Origin: NORP240 sp965222175
GTDB lineage: Bacteria > Pseudomonadota > Gammaproteobacteria > Pseudomonadales > Pseudohongiellaceae
DNA length: 64,000 nt
Reading direction: 5' to 3'
NCBI GenBank assembly: GCA_965222175.1
Contig: OZ244938.1
Location: 124,001-188,000 of the forward strand
Shown: piece after piece, positions 25,940 to 34,972 of the stretch
Layout: every line of letters begins with the position of its first letter
How positions within the stretch are numbered: the stretch's first letter is position 1
Made by a program: the position numbers and the translations under genes
The notes under the pieces: model-generated
The model's input: only the letters and a program-made list of their open reading frames with translations
Databases searched by the model: none
What the model was told of the DNA's origin: nothing

Positions 25940-26947
25940 TCAGGAAAGATACCGTCGATTAAGGTTGATGGACAGGTACCCCAGCCCCATCACGATGAAC
26001 CCGAGAAATATCAGGGCAACCGGCCAGCCGATGGAATCGGCAAAGTATTGACGAGTCAGGTGCACGATATAGCCGATTATGGCGATTGTGCTTGTCACCA
26101 GGACGATGCGGCTTTTCAGCAGGGCAACGGCAACCGCCAGGCCGCCGAATGCCAGGAAGGGAAACAGCAGTTCCATCAGCTGCGTGGAATTCAGCCGGGA
26201 ATAGGCCGCACCGAACAAACCGGCACTGCCGGCCAGGTAAAGCAGCGGCACCAGCTGGTGGTTCCAGCTGCCGGTGGAAACATAGGCGAGCAGCACATAG
26301 CTGATGCCAAAGGTCATGGTGAGATAAGCGTAATAGGCAGCGCCGGCGGAATCCAGCAGGGCGTCACTCAACAGGTAAATAAAGCAGGTGCCGGTTGCCA
26401 GGGCAAAAAAGCTCACCACCACGCGCCTGTGGTAGAAGACAAGGACCGCGTAAAACAGAAACACCAGCCCCATGGTGGTGGCCACTGGGCCGGTGGAACT
26501 TACGTTGGTGAACAGTTCATCCAGGGTCACCAGTGCTCCGCCGGGAACCAGCAGGCCGCCCACGGCGTGAAATGCACTGCCCAGCTCGCGGTCAGGATTC
26601 AGAATCAGAAACAGCGAACCTGCCAGGGTGAAGACGAGACCGGTACCCAGGGTAATCAGAATTCTCAGGGTTGCCGACAGATCACTCCACAGCTGTGACA
26701 TGAAGTAGACTATGCCGAGCCCGATGAGCAGCGCGCCGACGATATAAAGCAAGCGGGTCAGGGAGAGCAGGGACGTGCGTGACGCCGTACCATCGGCGCC
26801 GGCAACGCGATTGTCGAAAGGCGCCTCGGGGTCCTGATTGATGGCGAAGTCATCCAGCAGGCGGGATTGCACGTCCAGCGGGTCAAGTTCGCCGCTTTTG
26901 AGGCGTCGGCGCAGTTCTTCCAGGAGTTCATCGTTGTTTAGAGTCAC
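25940..26947 (-). CDS. Polytopic membrane protein (DUF2157-like)
   Basis: A 335-residue protein with a short N-terminal cytoplasmic helical segment (MTLNNDELLEELRRRLKSGE) and about ten transmembrane helices. The first reads LLYIVGALLIGLGIVYFMSQ, which resembles DUF2157 membrane proteins of unknown role. The start is a GTG that overlaps the stop of the upstream gene (26944-27519) by 4 bases, so the pair is translationally coupled. Confidence 0.78.
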   Translation of the reverse strand: MTLNNDELLEELRRRLKSGELDPLDVQSRLLDDFAINQDPEAPFDNRVAGADGTASRTSLLSLTRLLYIVGALLIGLGIVYFMSQLWSDLSATLRILITLGTGLVFTLAGSLFLILNPDRELGSAFHAVGGLLVPGGALVTLDELFTNVSSTGPVATTMGLVFLFYAVLVFYHRRVVVSFFALATGTCFIYLLSDALLDSAGAAYYAYLTMTFGISYVLLAYVSTGSWNHQLVPLLYLAGSAGLFGAAYSRLNSTQLMELLFPFLAFGGLAVAVALLKSRIVLVTSTIAIIGYIVHLTRQYFADSIGWPVALIFLGFIVMGLGYLSINLNRRYLS

Positions 26948-27519
26948 GGAATTACCCAGCCAAGAAACAGCACGCCGTTGGGGTAGTAGTAGCGATCTGC
27001 ATCATTGATCAGTTCCAGGCGCTGTCGGGCGTTGCCCCGGGTCAGGTAGTAGCCCGCCCGGTAGTCATTCCCGAAGATGAAAAAGAAATCGTTGCCACCC
27101 CGTGCCTCCCATTCCACGGCGACGTCATCTGGTGAAGTCAGCCGGTCCAGCAGCTGCAGCCTGGCAGCTTCATCGAAGCCGATTTCCTGGCTGCGATTGA
27201 GGGTGGTGTCATGCAGGAACAACCTGACCCGGTAGTTTTCCTGAACATCGGTAATACCATCGCGATCCGAGTCCAGCTCCAGCGGAACCTCCCGTTCCAT
27301 CAGCGCTCCATTGTCGACGTAGAGACGATTATCCAGGTAGGGCCGGCAGTAATAGCTGTAGGGCGGGCTGCCGTCCTGGCAGGTGGCATACAGAAAATCG
27401 TAGCCGGTGGTCAGGGTTGCAGATGGTATTACCGAGACTGCCAGTACCACGATGACGAACAGCAGGGGCAGAATAAAAGCCACTACTATCAGTAACTGTC
27501 TGTTTTTTGCCGAATTCAT
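26944..27519 (-). CDS. Single-pass membrane protein with calcium-loop motif, unknown function
   Basis: A 191-residue protein with an N-terminal membrane helix (LLIVVAFILPLLFVIVVLAV) and an exported domain of about 160 residues. It holds two cysteines in the CQDGSPPYSYYC segment and a Ca-binding-type loop (DSDRDGITDVQE). It is rich in aromatic residues towards the C-terminus (NDFFFIFGNDYRAGYYL). It is the first gene of a two-gene operon with the polytopic protein that overlaps it by 4 bases. No family is recognised. Confidence 0.72.
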   Translation of the reverse strand: MNSAKNRQLLIVVAFILPLLFVIVVLAVSVIPSATLTTGYDFLYATCQDGSPPYSYYCRPYLDNRLYVDNGALMEREVPLELDSDRDGITDVQENYRVRLFLHDTTLNRSQEIGFDEAARLQLLDRLTSPDDVAVEWEARGGNDFFFIFGNDYRAGYYLTRGNARQRLELINDADRYYYPNGVLFLGWVIP

Positions 27520-27728
27520 GGCCGTAGTCTAGCCCCTGCCAGCCGGGAAACCAATCTTCGGTCAGGATTTCCGTGATGCGGGGGTTCCGGCGGCTGCCTG
27601 GCCGCTCTGTCCGGCGACATCCGCAGAAAGGGCTGGCAAAGGGCAGGTGCTGTGGTTAGGATGGCGAAAAAACTGTCAGCCGCCGCCTGCCGCGGGGCGG
27701 GTTCCACGTACTTGCGGTTTACCAATCC

Positions 27729-28175
27729 ATGCCCGATTCCGACGGTAATTTTGCACTGGCCCCCGCGTTGTTAGGGGACTGTCATCGACTGGGACGCCTG
27801 CACGGCAATCAGCTGCTGCTGATGGACACTTCCCTGGTCCCCTGGTTTATCCTGGTGCCGGAAACCCGGGTGACCGAACTTTGCGATCTGCCGGAGGCGG
27901 AACGTCGACACCTGGACCAGGCCATGGGCCAAGTGTCCGTTTTTATTCGCAGCCACTGGACGGTGGACAAGCTGAATGTTGCTGCCATCGGCAACGTGGT
28001 CAGCCAGCTGCACCTGCATGTGATCGGCCGCCATCGGCAGGATTATTGCTGGCCCGGGGTGGTGTGGGGTCGCCCCGAAAAAGAACCTTACGGGCCTGAA
28101 CGCGTTGCGGAAATTTCCGCCTGGCTCCAGGCTGCCTGGACGGATGAATACCAGCCCGGACAGCGCAAAGAGTGA
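27729..28175 (+). CDS. HIT family protein (HIT-like hydrolase)
   Basis: A 148-residue histidine-triad protein. The signature is SQLHLHVIGRHRQD, a bacterial variant in which the triad reads H-x-H-x-x-x-R-H. An upstream FILVPE ... LPEAERRHL region is typical of the family. HIT proteins hydrolyse or transfer nucleotidyl groups from AMP-linked substrates. The ATG at 27729 lies at the end of a minus-strand-free gap. It is followed 50 bases on by the aldo/keto reductase, possibly cotranscribed. Confidence 0.9.
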   Translation: MPDSDGNFALAPALLGDCHRLGRLHGNQLLLMDTSLVPWFILVPETRVTELCDLPEAERRHLDQAMGQVSVFIRSHWTVDKLNVAAIGNVVSQLHLHVIGRHRQDYCWPGVVWGRPEKEPYGPERVAEISAWLQAAWTDEYQPGQRKE

Positions 28176-28225
28176 TAAGCGTGATAACTGTAATACTGAC
28201 TGCGAATTGATTAGAGGCGTTGGCG

Positions 28226-29269
28226 ATGAAATACAGAGTGTTGGCGGATACCGGGGTTTTTGTTTCGGAATTGTGTCTGGGTGCCATGACATTTGGCGGC
28301 GAAGGTCAGATGTGGGAAACCATCGGTGGACTTGCCCAGAGCGAAGTGGACGCGCTGGTCGGGCGTGCCCTGGACGCCGGTATCAATTTTATCGATACGG
28401 CTGATGTCTACTCGGCCGGTGAATCGGAGGTGTTGACCGGCAAGGCTCTCAAGGGCAGAAGACAGGACGTGGTACTGGCCACCAAGGTGCGTGGCCGCAT
28501 GGGTCCAGGTCCCAACCAGGTGGGCCTGTCGCGCCTGCATATCATGCAGTCCGTGGAGGCAAGCCTGCAACGGCTGGGGACGGACTATATCGACCTGTAC
28601 CAGATTCATCGCAGCGACAACCTGACTAACATGGAGGATACGCTGCGGGCCCTGGATGACCTGGTACGGCAGGGCAAGGTGCGTTACATCGGCTGTTCCA
28701 ACCTGCCGGCCTGGGAGCTGATGAAGTCCCTGGCTGTCTCCGATGGACAGAACCTGGAGAGATTCAAATGCACACAGTCCTACTATTCCCTGGTCGGGCG
28801 CGAGCTGGAGCGTGACGTGATCCCGCTGCTCCATGATCAGGGCCTGGGACTGCTGGTCTGGAGCCCGCTGGCCGGCGGCTTTCTCAGCGGCAAGTTTACC
28901 CGTGACGGTGCGGGCAGTGGTCGCCGTGCCTCTTTCGATTTCCCGCCACTGGACAGGGATAAGGGCTATGACATCGTGGATGTGCTGACTGCAATTGCCG
29001 AGTCACACGGAGTCAGCGCCGCCCGCGTGGCCCTGGCCTGGGTACTGGCCAATGACGCGGTGACCAGCGTCATCATTGGTGCCCGCAAACTGGCACAGCT
29101 GGAGGACAACCTGGAGGCAGTTGACCTGGAGTTGAGCGCCGAGGACCTACAGAAGCTCAACGAGGTGAGTGAGCTGCCGTTGTCCTATCCCGCCTGGATG
29201 GAGGTCATGGGATCGGACCGTCGTCCCGGGGAGGTCCGCGATTTCAGCGCCGCGGAAAACAACAAATAG
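28226..29269 (+). CDS. Aldo/keto reductase
   Basis: A 347-residue NADPH-dependent (beta/alpha)8 oxidoreductase. The catalytic tetrad is visible: D and Y in NFIDTADVYSAGESE, K in VVLATKVRG and H in DLYQIHRSD. The C-terminal cofactor region (SVIIGARKLAQLEDNL) is typical of the YajO/Tas-like branch. The ATG at 28226 follows AGAGG by 9 bases; a TTG just upstream also fits. It probably reduces small aldehydes or ketones in the cytoplasm. Confidence 0.93.
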   Translation: MKYRVLADTGVFVSELCLGAMTFGGEGQMWETIGGLAQSEVDALVGRALDAGINFIDTADVYSAGESEVLTGKALKGRRQDVVLATKVRGRMGPGPNQVGLSRLHIMQSVEASLQRLGTDYIDLYQIHRSDNLTNMEDTLRALDDLVRQGKVRYIGCSNLPAWELMKSLAVSDGQNLERFKCTQSYYSLVGRELERDVIPLLHDQGLGLLVWSPLAGGFLSGKFTRDGAGSGRRASFDFPPLDRDKGYDIVDVLTAIAESHGVSAARVALAWVLANDAVTSVIIGARKLAQLEDNLEAVDLELSAEDLQKLNEVSELPLSYPAWMEVMGSDRRPGEVRDFSAAENNK

Positions 29270-29420
29270 CAGGAGATGCCGGGCAGCGCTGGACAGGAAA
29301 ACGGCCGAATGGCTGCCAGCCCGCCCGACCCGGGAGTTGCGGTCCCGGTGGCAACCGAACTGGGCTGCCGCCGGGACAGGTACACGGTAACTGCATGCAT
29401 ACCAAGACGGGAGAAGGGAC

Positions 29421-30440
29421 ATGAATCGATGGGTTATTGACGGGCTGTTCACCCTGCTGTTGGCCGGCGGCACGGCGGTCGCTAAGGCACAGCCACCTGA
29501 CACCATGCTCGCTGTCCAGATCCAGCGATTCGGTGGACCGGAAGTACTGACCGTGCATGAAATAGCCACGCCGGTACCGGCAGACGGCGAACTTCTGGTC
29601 AGGGTTGAGGCCGCCGGCGTCAATCCTGTTGATACCGGTGCCAGGTCAGGCCGTGCCGCTGCTCTCACGGCGGCCGAGCCGCCCTATATTCCCGGTTTCG
29701 ATATCAGCGGTGAAGTGGTTGCAACCGGTCCGGGAGTCTCCGGATTTGACGTTGGCGACGCGGTCTACGCCATGCTGGATTTGCGCCGTGGCGGGGGTTA
29801 CGCGCAATACACCCTGGTCAAGCAGTCGGAAGTGGCTGACCGGCCAGCTAACCTGACCCACCAGGAAGCGGCCTCCCTGCCGCTGGTGGCACTCACCGCC
29901 TGGCAGGCGCTGTTTGACACGGCTGATCTGCAGGCCGGTGAGACGGTGTTGATTCACGGCGGCGCCGGTGGCGTCGGGTCGATAGCGGTGCAGCTGGCAA
30001 AATGGCGCGGTGCCCGGGTTATCGCCACGGCTTCTGACTACAACCAGGCATTTCTGCAGGAGCTGGGTGTGGATGTGCCTGTTGATTATCGCAATCAGCG
30101 TTTCGAGGACTTCGCCACCGATGTTGATGTGGTGCTGGATACCGTAGGGGGGGATACCCAGGTTCGATCCCTGTCCGTGTTACGTCCGGGCGGTATACTG
30201 GTCTCGCTGGTGGGTTTGACCACCGAGGCGCAGAACCCGCCGCCGGGAATACGCGCAGTTGCCATCCTGGTCAGATCCGACGGCGAACAGCTGAGTCAGA
30301 TCGGCCAGCTGCTGGAAACTGAAATACTGCAGCCGGTGGTCAGTTACCGTTTCGATTTTTCGGCAGCCCCGGAGGCCCACCGACAAAGTGAGACCCGGCG
30401 CACCCGGGGCAAGATCGTCCTGGTTCCCGACGCTGACTAG
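29421..30440 (+). CDS. Zinc-free MDR oxidoreductase (quinone oxidoreductase-like) with signal peptide
   Basis: A 339-residue protein of the medium-chain dehydrogenase family. The GroES-like half (MLAVQIQRFGGPEVLTVHEI) and the nucleotide-binding half (VLIHGGAGGVGSIAVQLAKW) are intact. The zinc ligands of alcohol dehydrogenases are absent, as in QOR enzymes. Unusually, it begins with what looks like a signal peptide (MNRWVIDGLFTLLLAGGTAVAKAQ) before the normal start of the fold at residue 29 (MLAVQ). The AGAAGGG ribosome-binding site belongs to the signal-peptide start. An NADPH enzyme outside the cytoplasm would be odd, so the leader may be an anchor, or translation may also start at M29. Confidence 0.88.
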   Translation: MNRWVIDGLFTLLLAGGTAVAKAQPPDTMLAVQIQRFGGPEVLTVHEIATPVPADGELLVRVEAAGVNPVDTGARSGRAAALTAAEPPYIPGFDISGEVVATGPGVSGFDVGDAVYAMLDLRRGGGYAQYTLVKQSEVADRPANLTHQEAASLPLVALTAWQALFDTADLQAGETVLIHGGAGGVGSIAVQLAKWRGARVIATASDYNQAFLQELGVDVPVDYRNQRFEDFATDVDVVLDTVGGDTQVRSLSVLRPGGILVSLVGLTTEAQNPPPGIRAVAILVRSDGEQLSQIGQLLETEILQPVVSYRFDFSAAPEAHRQSETRRTRGKIVLVPDAD

Positions 30441-30514
30441 GGCTGCCGGTTTTTTATAACAGGTTTCCAGTAGTTCAACCGCAGCCTGACGTCCCGGCGC
30501 AGACCGCAACACCG

Positions 30515-31969
30515 TCAGTCGAGTGCCTGCAATACTTCCCGGGTAAGATCCCAGCGATCGAATCCCTGGCGGCCATAGTCCAGCCCGCGACGCACGATAA
30601 CCAGGTCGTGGGACGGTACCACGATGGTGTACTGACCACGGTTTCCGGAGGTGGAGTAGGCGTCCTTCGGCACATCATCGCGATTCTCCGGTACCAGCCA
30701 CCATTGGCCGCCGTAGAACCCGCCGCGACCCACCGTGGCCGGTGCCGGCGTGCGCACAAATTCGATCCACTCTTCAGACAACAGGCGTTCGCCGTTCCAC
30801 ACACCGTTCTGCAGGTAGAGCAGTCCGAAGCGGGCCAGGTCTCTCGCGTTGGTGTATACCTGGCTGCTGAGGATGAAGTCGCCGAACCGATCGGTACTGA
30901 TCAGGGTATTACGCATGCCGATCCTGTCCAGCAGGGCTTTTCTCGGGAACTCGGCGTAGGCCCGCTCGCCACCCAGTGCCAGTTTCATGGCGTAGACGCC
31001 AAGCAGGGTATCGTAATTCTCATAGTCCCAGTGGGTACCGGGTTCGCGGATCAGGCCGCGGCTGCGGGCGCCGGTCACGGAGCTGGACCCGGCCCAGTAG
31101 GCCAGGCCGGAGCCGGTGGCGTATTCCCGGCCGCGGTTGTCGACAGTGTCGAGACCACTGGACATGTTCAGTACATGACGCAGGGTAATGGCATTGCGTG
31201 GATCATGTTCCGCGTCCGTGACCTGGGGATACCAGTCGAATCCCAGAGGCTCATCCAAGCCCAGGCGGCCGTCGTCAACCAGCATGCCGATAAGCGTGGT
31301 GGCTATGCTCTTGGCAGTTGACCAGGTGCGGGTACGGGTGGTCTGGTCGAAACCCGGTGCATAGCGTTCATGAATGATACGTCCTTCATGAACCACCAGC
31401 AGGCTGACCGTGAACTGTTCCGGCGTGGGACGATCAAATGCCCAGTCGGAGGCGGCCTGCAGGGCATCGGCGTCGACACCCGGCGGTAAGCTGTCGTCCT
31501 CGATCAGGTCTCCGTCCGGCCAGGGGATCCTGGCGGCGTCACCCGGCGGCAGGGGCAGGGTCAGTTCCGGCAGGTCGTCGATGTCCGCCAGGGTCTGATC
31601 GGGGGGCAGGATAATGCAGCCAATGCCCTCCCGGAACACCGCCCGCATGGTGGGCACCGGACCGGGTCTGCCAATCTCCACGGCCTGCAGTTCATGATCG
31701 ACGCGGTAGTCACCGCCCTCGGGAGTGCCGATGGGCTCCGGCAGAAACGCCAGTTCCCTGGCAAACACCTCGTCCAGGCTGCGCCGGGAGGTGAAGAGCC
31801 CGTTGCACATGAAGATAGCCTGCTGGCCACGCCGGATCATTTCCCGCTGGTGTTGCCAGTAGTCGTAGTTTTCATCCTGTTGTGCCAGGGCTGGCGCCCC
31901 GGGGTAGGAAAGGACAAGCAGTGCAGTGATGACCAGGGCGGGAATCAATGCTGTCGACGGGATTTTCAT
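30515..31969 (-). CDS. Exported serine hydrolase (beta-lactamase/PBP fold)
   Basis: A 484-residue precursor: AGGAGG lies 8 bases before the ATG at 31969, with a signal peptide (MKIPSTALIPALVITALLVL ... ALA). The catalytic motifs are intact: S217-T-A-K220 (SxxK) and Y316-E-N318 (YxN). The N-terminal domain (IFMCNGLFTSRRSLDEVF and REGIGC) matches that of the paralogue at 322-1686, so both belong to one subfamily, close to 6-aminohexanoate-dimer hydrolases. It probably hydrolyses amides or esters in the periplasm. It is divergent from the DUF5916 gene. Confidence 0.9.
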   Translation of the reverse strand: MKIPSTALIPALVITALLVLSYPGAPALAQQDENYDYWQHQREMIRRGQQAIFMCNGLFTSRRSLDEVFARELAFLPEPIGTPEGGDYRVDHELQAVEIGRPGPVPTMRAVFREGIGCIILPPDQTLADIDDLPELTLPLPPGDAARIPWPDGDLIEDDSLPPGVDADALQAASDWAFDRPTPEQFTVSLLVVHEGRIIHERYAPGFDQTTRTRTWSTAKSIATTLIGMLVDDGRLGLDEPLGFDWYPQVTDAEHDPRNAITLRHVLNMSSGLDTVDNRGREYATGSGLAYWAGSSSVTGARSRGLIREPGTHWDYENYDTLLGVYAMKLALGGERAYAEFPRKALLDRIGMRNTLISTDRFGDFILSSQVYTNARDLARFGLLYLQNGVWNGERLLSEEWIEFVRTPAPATVGRGGFYGGQWWLVPENRDDVPKDAYSTSGNRGQYTIVVPSHDLVIVRRGLDYGRQGFDRWDLTREVLQALD

Positions 31970-32308
31970 GACGATGGCCTCCTGTTTTTTACAGAGCATA
32001 ATCCCGTTGCCCCGCTATTAAAAGTCCTTTTCCCTGGAATGGAATTTACGCAGCAGATTATGGGTCAACCGGGTCGGGATGTTCGTGGGTCAGCGCTAAA
32101 ATCAGGCAGGGAAGCCGGTCAAGTAGCCGGACACAGCGGCATGACAATGGTAAAGACCGCGGAATCAGGTTGATTGAGACAAGCGACCTGATGAAAGGCT
32201 GAATGTCACAGCTTGTCACTGGACAATTTCCGGGCTCACAGCTAGTGTAACAGGCCCCAGACTAGAGTATGACTTTCCCATTTTCGATCAGCAGCAATCC
32301 GGATTCCC
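31970..32308. other. Divergent intergenic region (339 bp)
   Basis: This separates the serine hydrolase (-) from the DUF5916 gene (+). It contains a 7-bp inverted repeat, ATCAGGT (32164-32170) and ACCTGAT (32186-32192), that could be an operator. No ORF is supported. Confidence 0.45.
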
Positions 32309-34741
32309 ATGTTGTCCCAGACTACCGTAGTGCAGACTCCCGAAGTGTCTGTAAAAGTCCTGTTCCTTCTTCTCCTCACTATCAGCAGTCTGTTCACCGC
32401 AGACTTCGCCCAGGCCCAACAGCAGTTCCCCAGGGTCACCCGTATTGCCGAAGCCGATAACGATTTCCAGCTTGATGGCGACCTGGTGGAGGCGGTATGG
32501 CAGGACCTGCCGGTAATCGACGGCATGCAGGTTATCAATCCGGATACGCTGGAAGACGCCCCTTACGAAACCCACGTGCGCATGTTTTACACCGAACGCG
32601 GTATTTACATCGGCATCATGAATTACCAGCCCGGGGATTCCCTGGTAGCACGCATGACTTCGAGGGACACCCGTCTGAACAGGGACGGTGTGGTTATCGG
32701 CATCGACCCGTCCGGACAGGGACTCTATGGCTACTTCATTCGCCTCAACCTGGGTGAATCCATGACCGACGCCACTATTCTGCCGGAACGGCAGATGAAC
32801 ATGCAGTGGGACGGTGCCTGGAACGGTCGTACCAGTGAGCTGGACAATGGCTGGAGCGCCGAACTCTATATTCCCTGGTCGATGATGGCGCTGCCGCCGG
32901 AAAACAACAACCAGGTTGTTGGGTTTTATTTCGAGCGCCAGGTTGGCCATCTGAACGGTGATACCTGGTCCAACCCGCCGTTGCCCAGGACCGTCAACGA
33001 ATTCCTGTCTGCCTTTACCAAGTACGAAATGCCGGGTATTGAACCCAGCAGCAGTCGTCAGCTTACCTACTTTCCTTTCATCGGTGGTGTACATGACGGC
33101 ATTCGTCACGAAGACACCTACAAGCTCGGCACCGATATTTACTGGCGACCGACCCTCAATACGCAGCTGTCAGCCACCATCAACCCCGATTTCGGCAGCA
33201 TCCAGGCCGACGACGTGGTGGTCAACCTGACGGCGTTTGAACAGTTTTTCCCCGAACAGCGCAATTTCTTTCTCGAGGGTCAGGACATTTTCATCACGCA
33301 TCCCCGCGCCTCCGGTTTCGGCGGGGGGCCCGGGGGACCGATCCAGCTGGTCAACACCCGTCGGATTGGCCGCGCGCCTATTTTCAACGTACCTGATGAT
33401 GTCGACGTGGTGCCGACAGATCTCAGTGCCCCCACCGACCTGCTGGGTGCCGCCAAATTTACCGGGCAGTCCGGACCGCTGCGCTACGGTGCCTTGCTGG
33501 CTGCCGAAGACGACATGCGCATCGAGGGGTTCAGGGACGATGGCAGCAAGGTGCGAATCGAGTCCGAAGGGCGGGATTTCGTGGTCGGTCGGGTTCTCTA
33601 TGAAGATACCAGTAGCGGTGGACGCCGCAGTATCGGCTGGATGGGAACCAATGTGGATCACCCGGAAATAGACGAGATGGTCAACGCCATCGATGCTCAT
33701 TTTTTCTCCGCCGACAACCGCTGGGTCATCGATTCCAGTTTCATGCGCTCCGATAAAAACGACGAAGTCGGCTACGGGGGAATGGCGGACTTCAGGTTTA
33801 CACCCGAACAGGGTAAACAGCACACGGTGCGTGCCACTTATTTCGACGAGACCCTGGATATCAACGAGCTGGGATTCCTGACCCGCAACGACCAGATGAA
33901 CCTGGATTACAATTACAATGTGACGGAATCGGATATCCCCGGGCTGCGGTCCCGCAATACCTTCTGGATTTTGACCAACCAGTGGAACCTGGAGGGACGT
34001 CCGGTGCGAATGGGTCTGTTCTTTAACCAGAACTATAACTTCCTGAACAACGATACTTTCGGGTATTCACTGCGAGTGTTTCCCAGCCGCGTCGATGATC
34101 GCCTGGGAAGGGGAACCGGCGATTTCGAGATTCCCACCCGCTACGCTGCCAACGTGTCCTACGAAACCAACCCGTCCCTGCCGGTAGCACTCAATGTCGG
34201 ACTGTCCTGGGATACTGACGATCTGGGCCCTGCCAACGTCACCTCCAATGCCGGCATTGCCTGGCGTCCCAACGACCGGTTTTCCTCGGAGTTCAATGTG
34301 CGGTACACCGATCAGGAGGCCCTGTTGCTGCATCGTGGCGACGGTCGCTACACCAGTTTCGAAGCCCACCAGTGGGCCCCCAACCTGGAGGTGAACTACT
34401 TTATCGGGCCCCGGCAGCAGATCCGCTTCTCGCTGCAGTACAACGGCCTCAAGGCCTTCGAGGACCGCTTCTGGCAAAGTTCGCCGGACAGCGTTGAACG
34501 GCTGCAGCCTATTGCCAAGGCCACCTCCACACCCGACGACTTCGTTATCAGCCGCATGACCTTCCAGGCCCGTTACCGCTGGGAAATTGCTCCCCTGTCC
34601 GACCTGTTCCTGGTTTACACCCGGGGCAGCAACCTGCCGCGCAACACCTTTGCCAGTTATGGCGACCTGATCGAGCAGACCTGGAATCAGCCCATTGTGG
34701 ACACCGTCGCCTTCCGGTTGCGCTATCGCTTCGGTTCCTAG
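32309..34741 (+). CDS. DUF5916 outer-membrane protein with CBM9-like N-terminal domain
   Basis: An 810-residue precursor. A hydrophobic export signal (residues about 16-36: VLFLLLLTISSLFTADFAQA) is followed by a CBM9-like domain (about 45-230; IAEADNDFQLDGDLVEAVWQ, FYTERGIYIGIMNYQPGDS). The rest is beta-rich and aromatic (INPDFGSIQADDVVVNLTAF, EQRNFFLEGQDIF), the pattern of the DUF5916 beta-barrel. Such proteins sit in the outer membrane and are often found with exported hydrolases; the ligand is unknown. The start is uncertain: ATG 32309 or GTG 32345. Confidence 0.85.
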   Translation: MLSQTTVVQTPEVSVKVLFLLLLTISSLFTADFAQAQQQFPRVTRIAEADNDFQLDGDLVEAVWQDLPVIDGMQVINPDTLEDAPYETHVRMFYTERGIYIGIMNYQPGDSLVARMTSRDTRLNRDGVVIGIDPSGQGLYGYFIRLNLGESMTDATILPERQMNMQWDGAWNGRTSELDNGWSAELYIPWSMMALPPENNNQVVGFYFERQVGHLNGDTWSNPPLPRTVNEFLSAFTKYEMPGIEPSSSRQLTYFPFIGGVHDGIRHEDTYKLGTDIYWRPTLNTQLSATINPDFGSIQADDVVVNLTAFEQFFPEQRNFFLEGQDIFITHPRASGFGGGPGGPIQLVNTRRIGRAPIFNVPDDVDVVPTDLSAPTDLLGAAKFTGQSGPLRYGALLAAEDDMRIEGFRDDGSKVRIESEGRDFVVGRVLYEDTSSGGRRSIGWMGTNVDHPEIDEMVNAIDAHFFSADNRWVIDSSFMRSDKNDEVGYGGMADFRFTPEQGKQHTVRATYFDETLDINELGFLTRNDQMNLDYNYNVTESDIPGLRSRNTFWILTNQWNLEGRPVRMGLFFNQNYNFLNNDTFGYSLRVFPSRVDDRLGRGTGDFEIPTRYAANVSYETNPSLPVALNVGLSWDTDDLGPANVTSNAGIAWRPNDRFSSEFNVRYTDQEALLLHRGDGRYTSFEAHQWAPNLEVNYFIGPRQQIRFSLQYNGLKAFEDRFWQSSPDSVERLQPIAKATSTPDDFVISRMTFQARYRWEIAPLSDLFLVYTRGSNLPRNTFASYGDLIEQTWNQPIVDTVAFRLRYRFGS

Positions 34742-34835
34742 CCTGGGATAGGTGTCGGGACTGTTTCCTGCTACCCGGGTCCTGCTGCCTGGTAATCTGT
34801 ACCTGCTCCATCACCTCTGTGCTCCTGGTGGCATC

Positions 34836-34851
34836 ATTAAGGAACCTCTGA
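34836..34851. repeat. Dispersed palindromic repeat, copy B (reverse orientation)
   Basis: ATTAAGGAACCTCTGA is the reverse complement of the family core. It lies in the gap upstream of dnaE2. Confidence 0.5.
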
Positions 34852-34938
34852 CGTCTGCCTGGAGCGGCTTTTAGTTGTTCCTCCGGCCTCGACGGGGCTA
34901 TTGCCACGGCCGGGCTTGACATTCGCTCGTCTTGAAAA

Positions 34939-34958
34939 TACTGTACATATATACAGTA
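34939..34958. promoter_or_regulatory. LexA (SOS) box upstream of dnaE2
   Basis: TACTGTACATATATACAGTA fits the gammaproteobacterial LexA consensus (CTGT-N8-ACAG) with only one asymmetric pair. It lies 14 bases upstream of the dnaE2 ATG, so LexA bound here would block expression until DNA damage. Confidence 0.93.
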
Positions 34959-34972
34959 TTTTCATTGCTATC

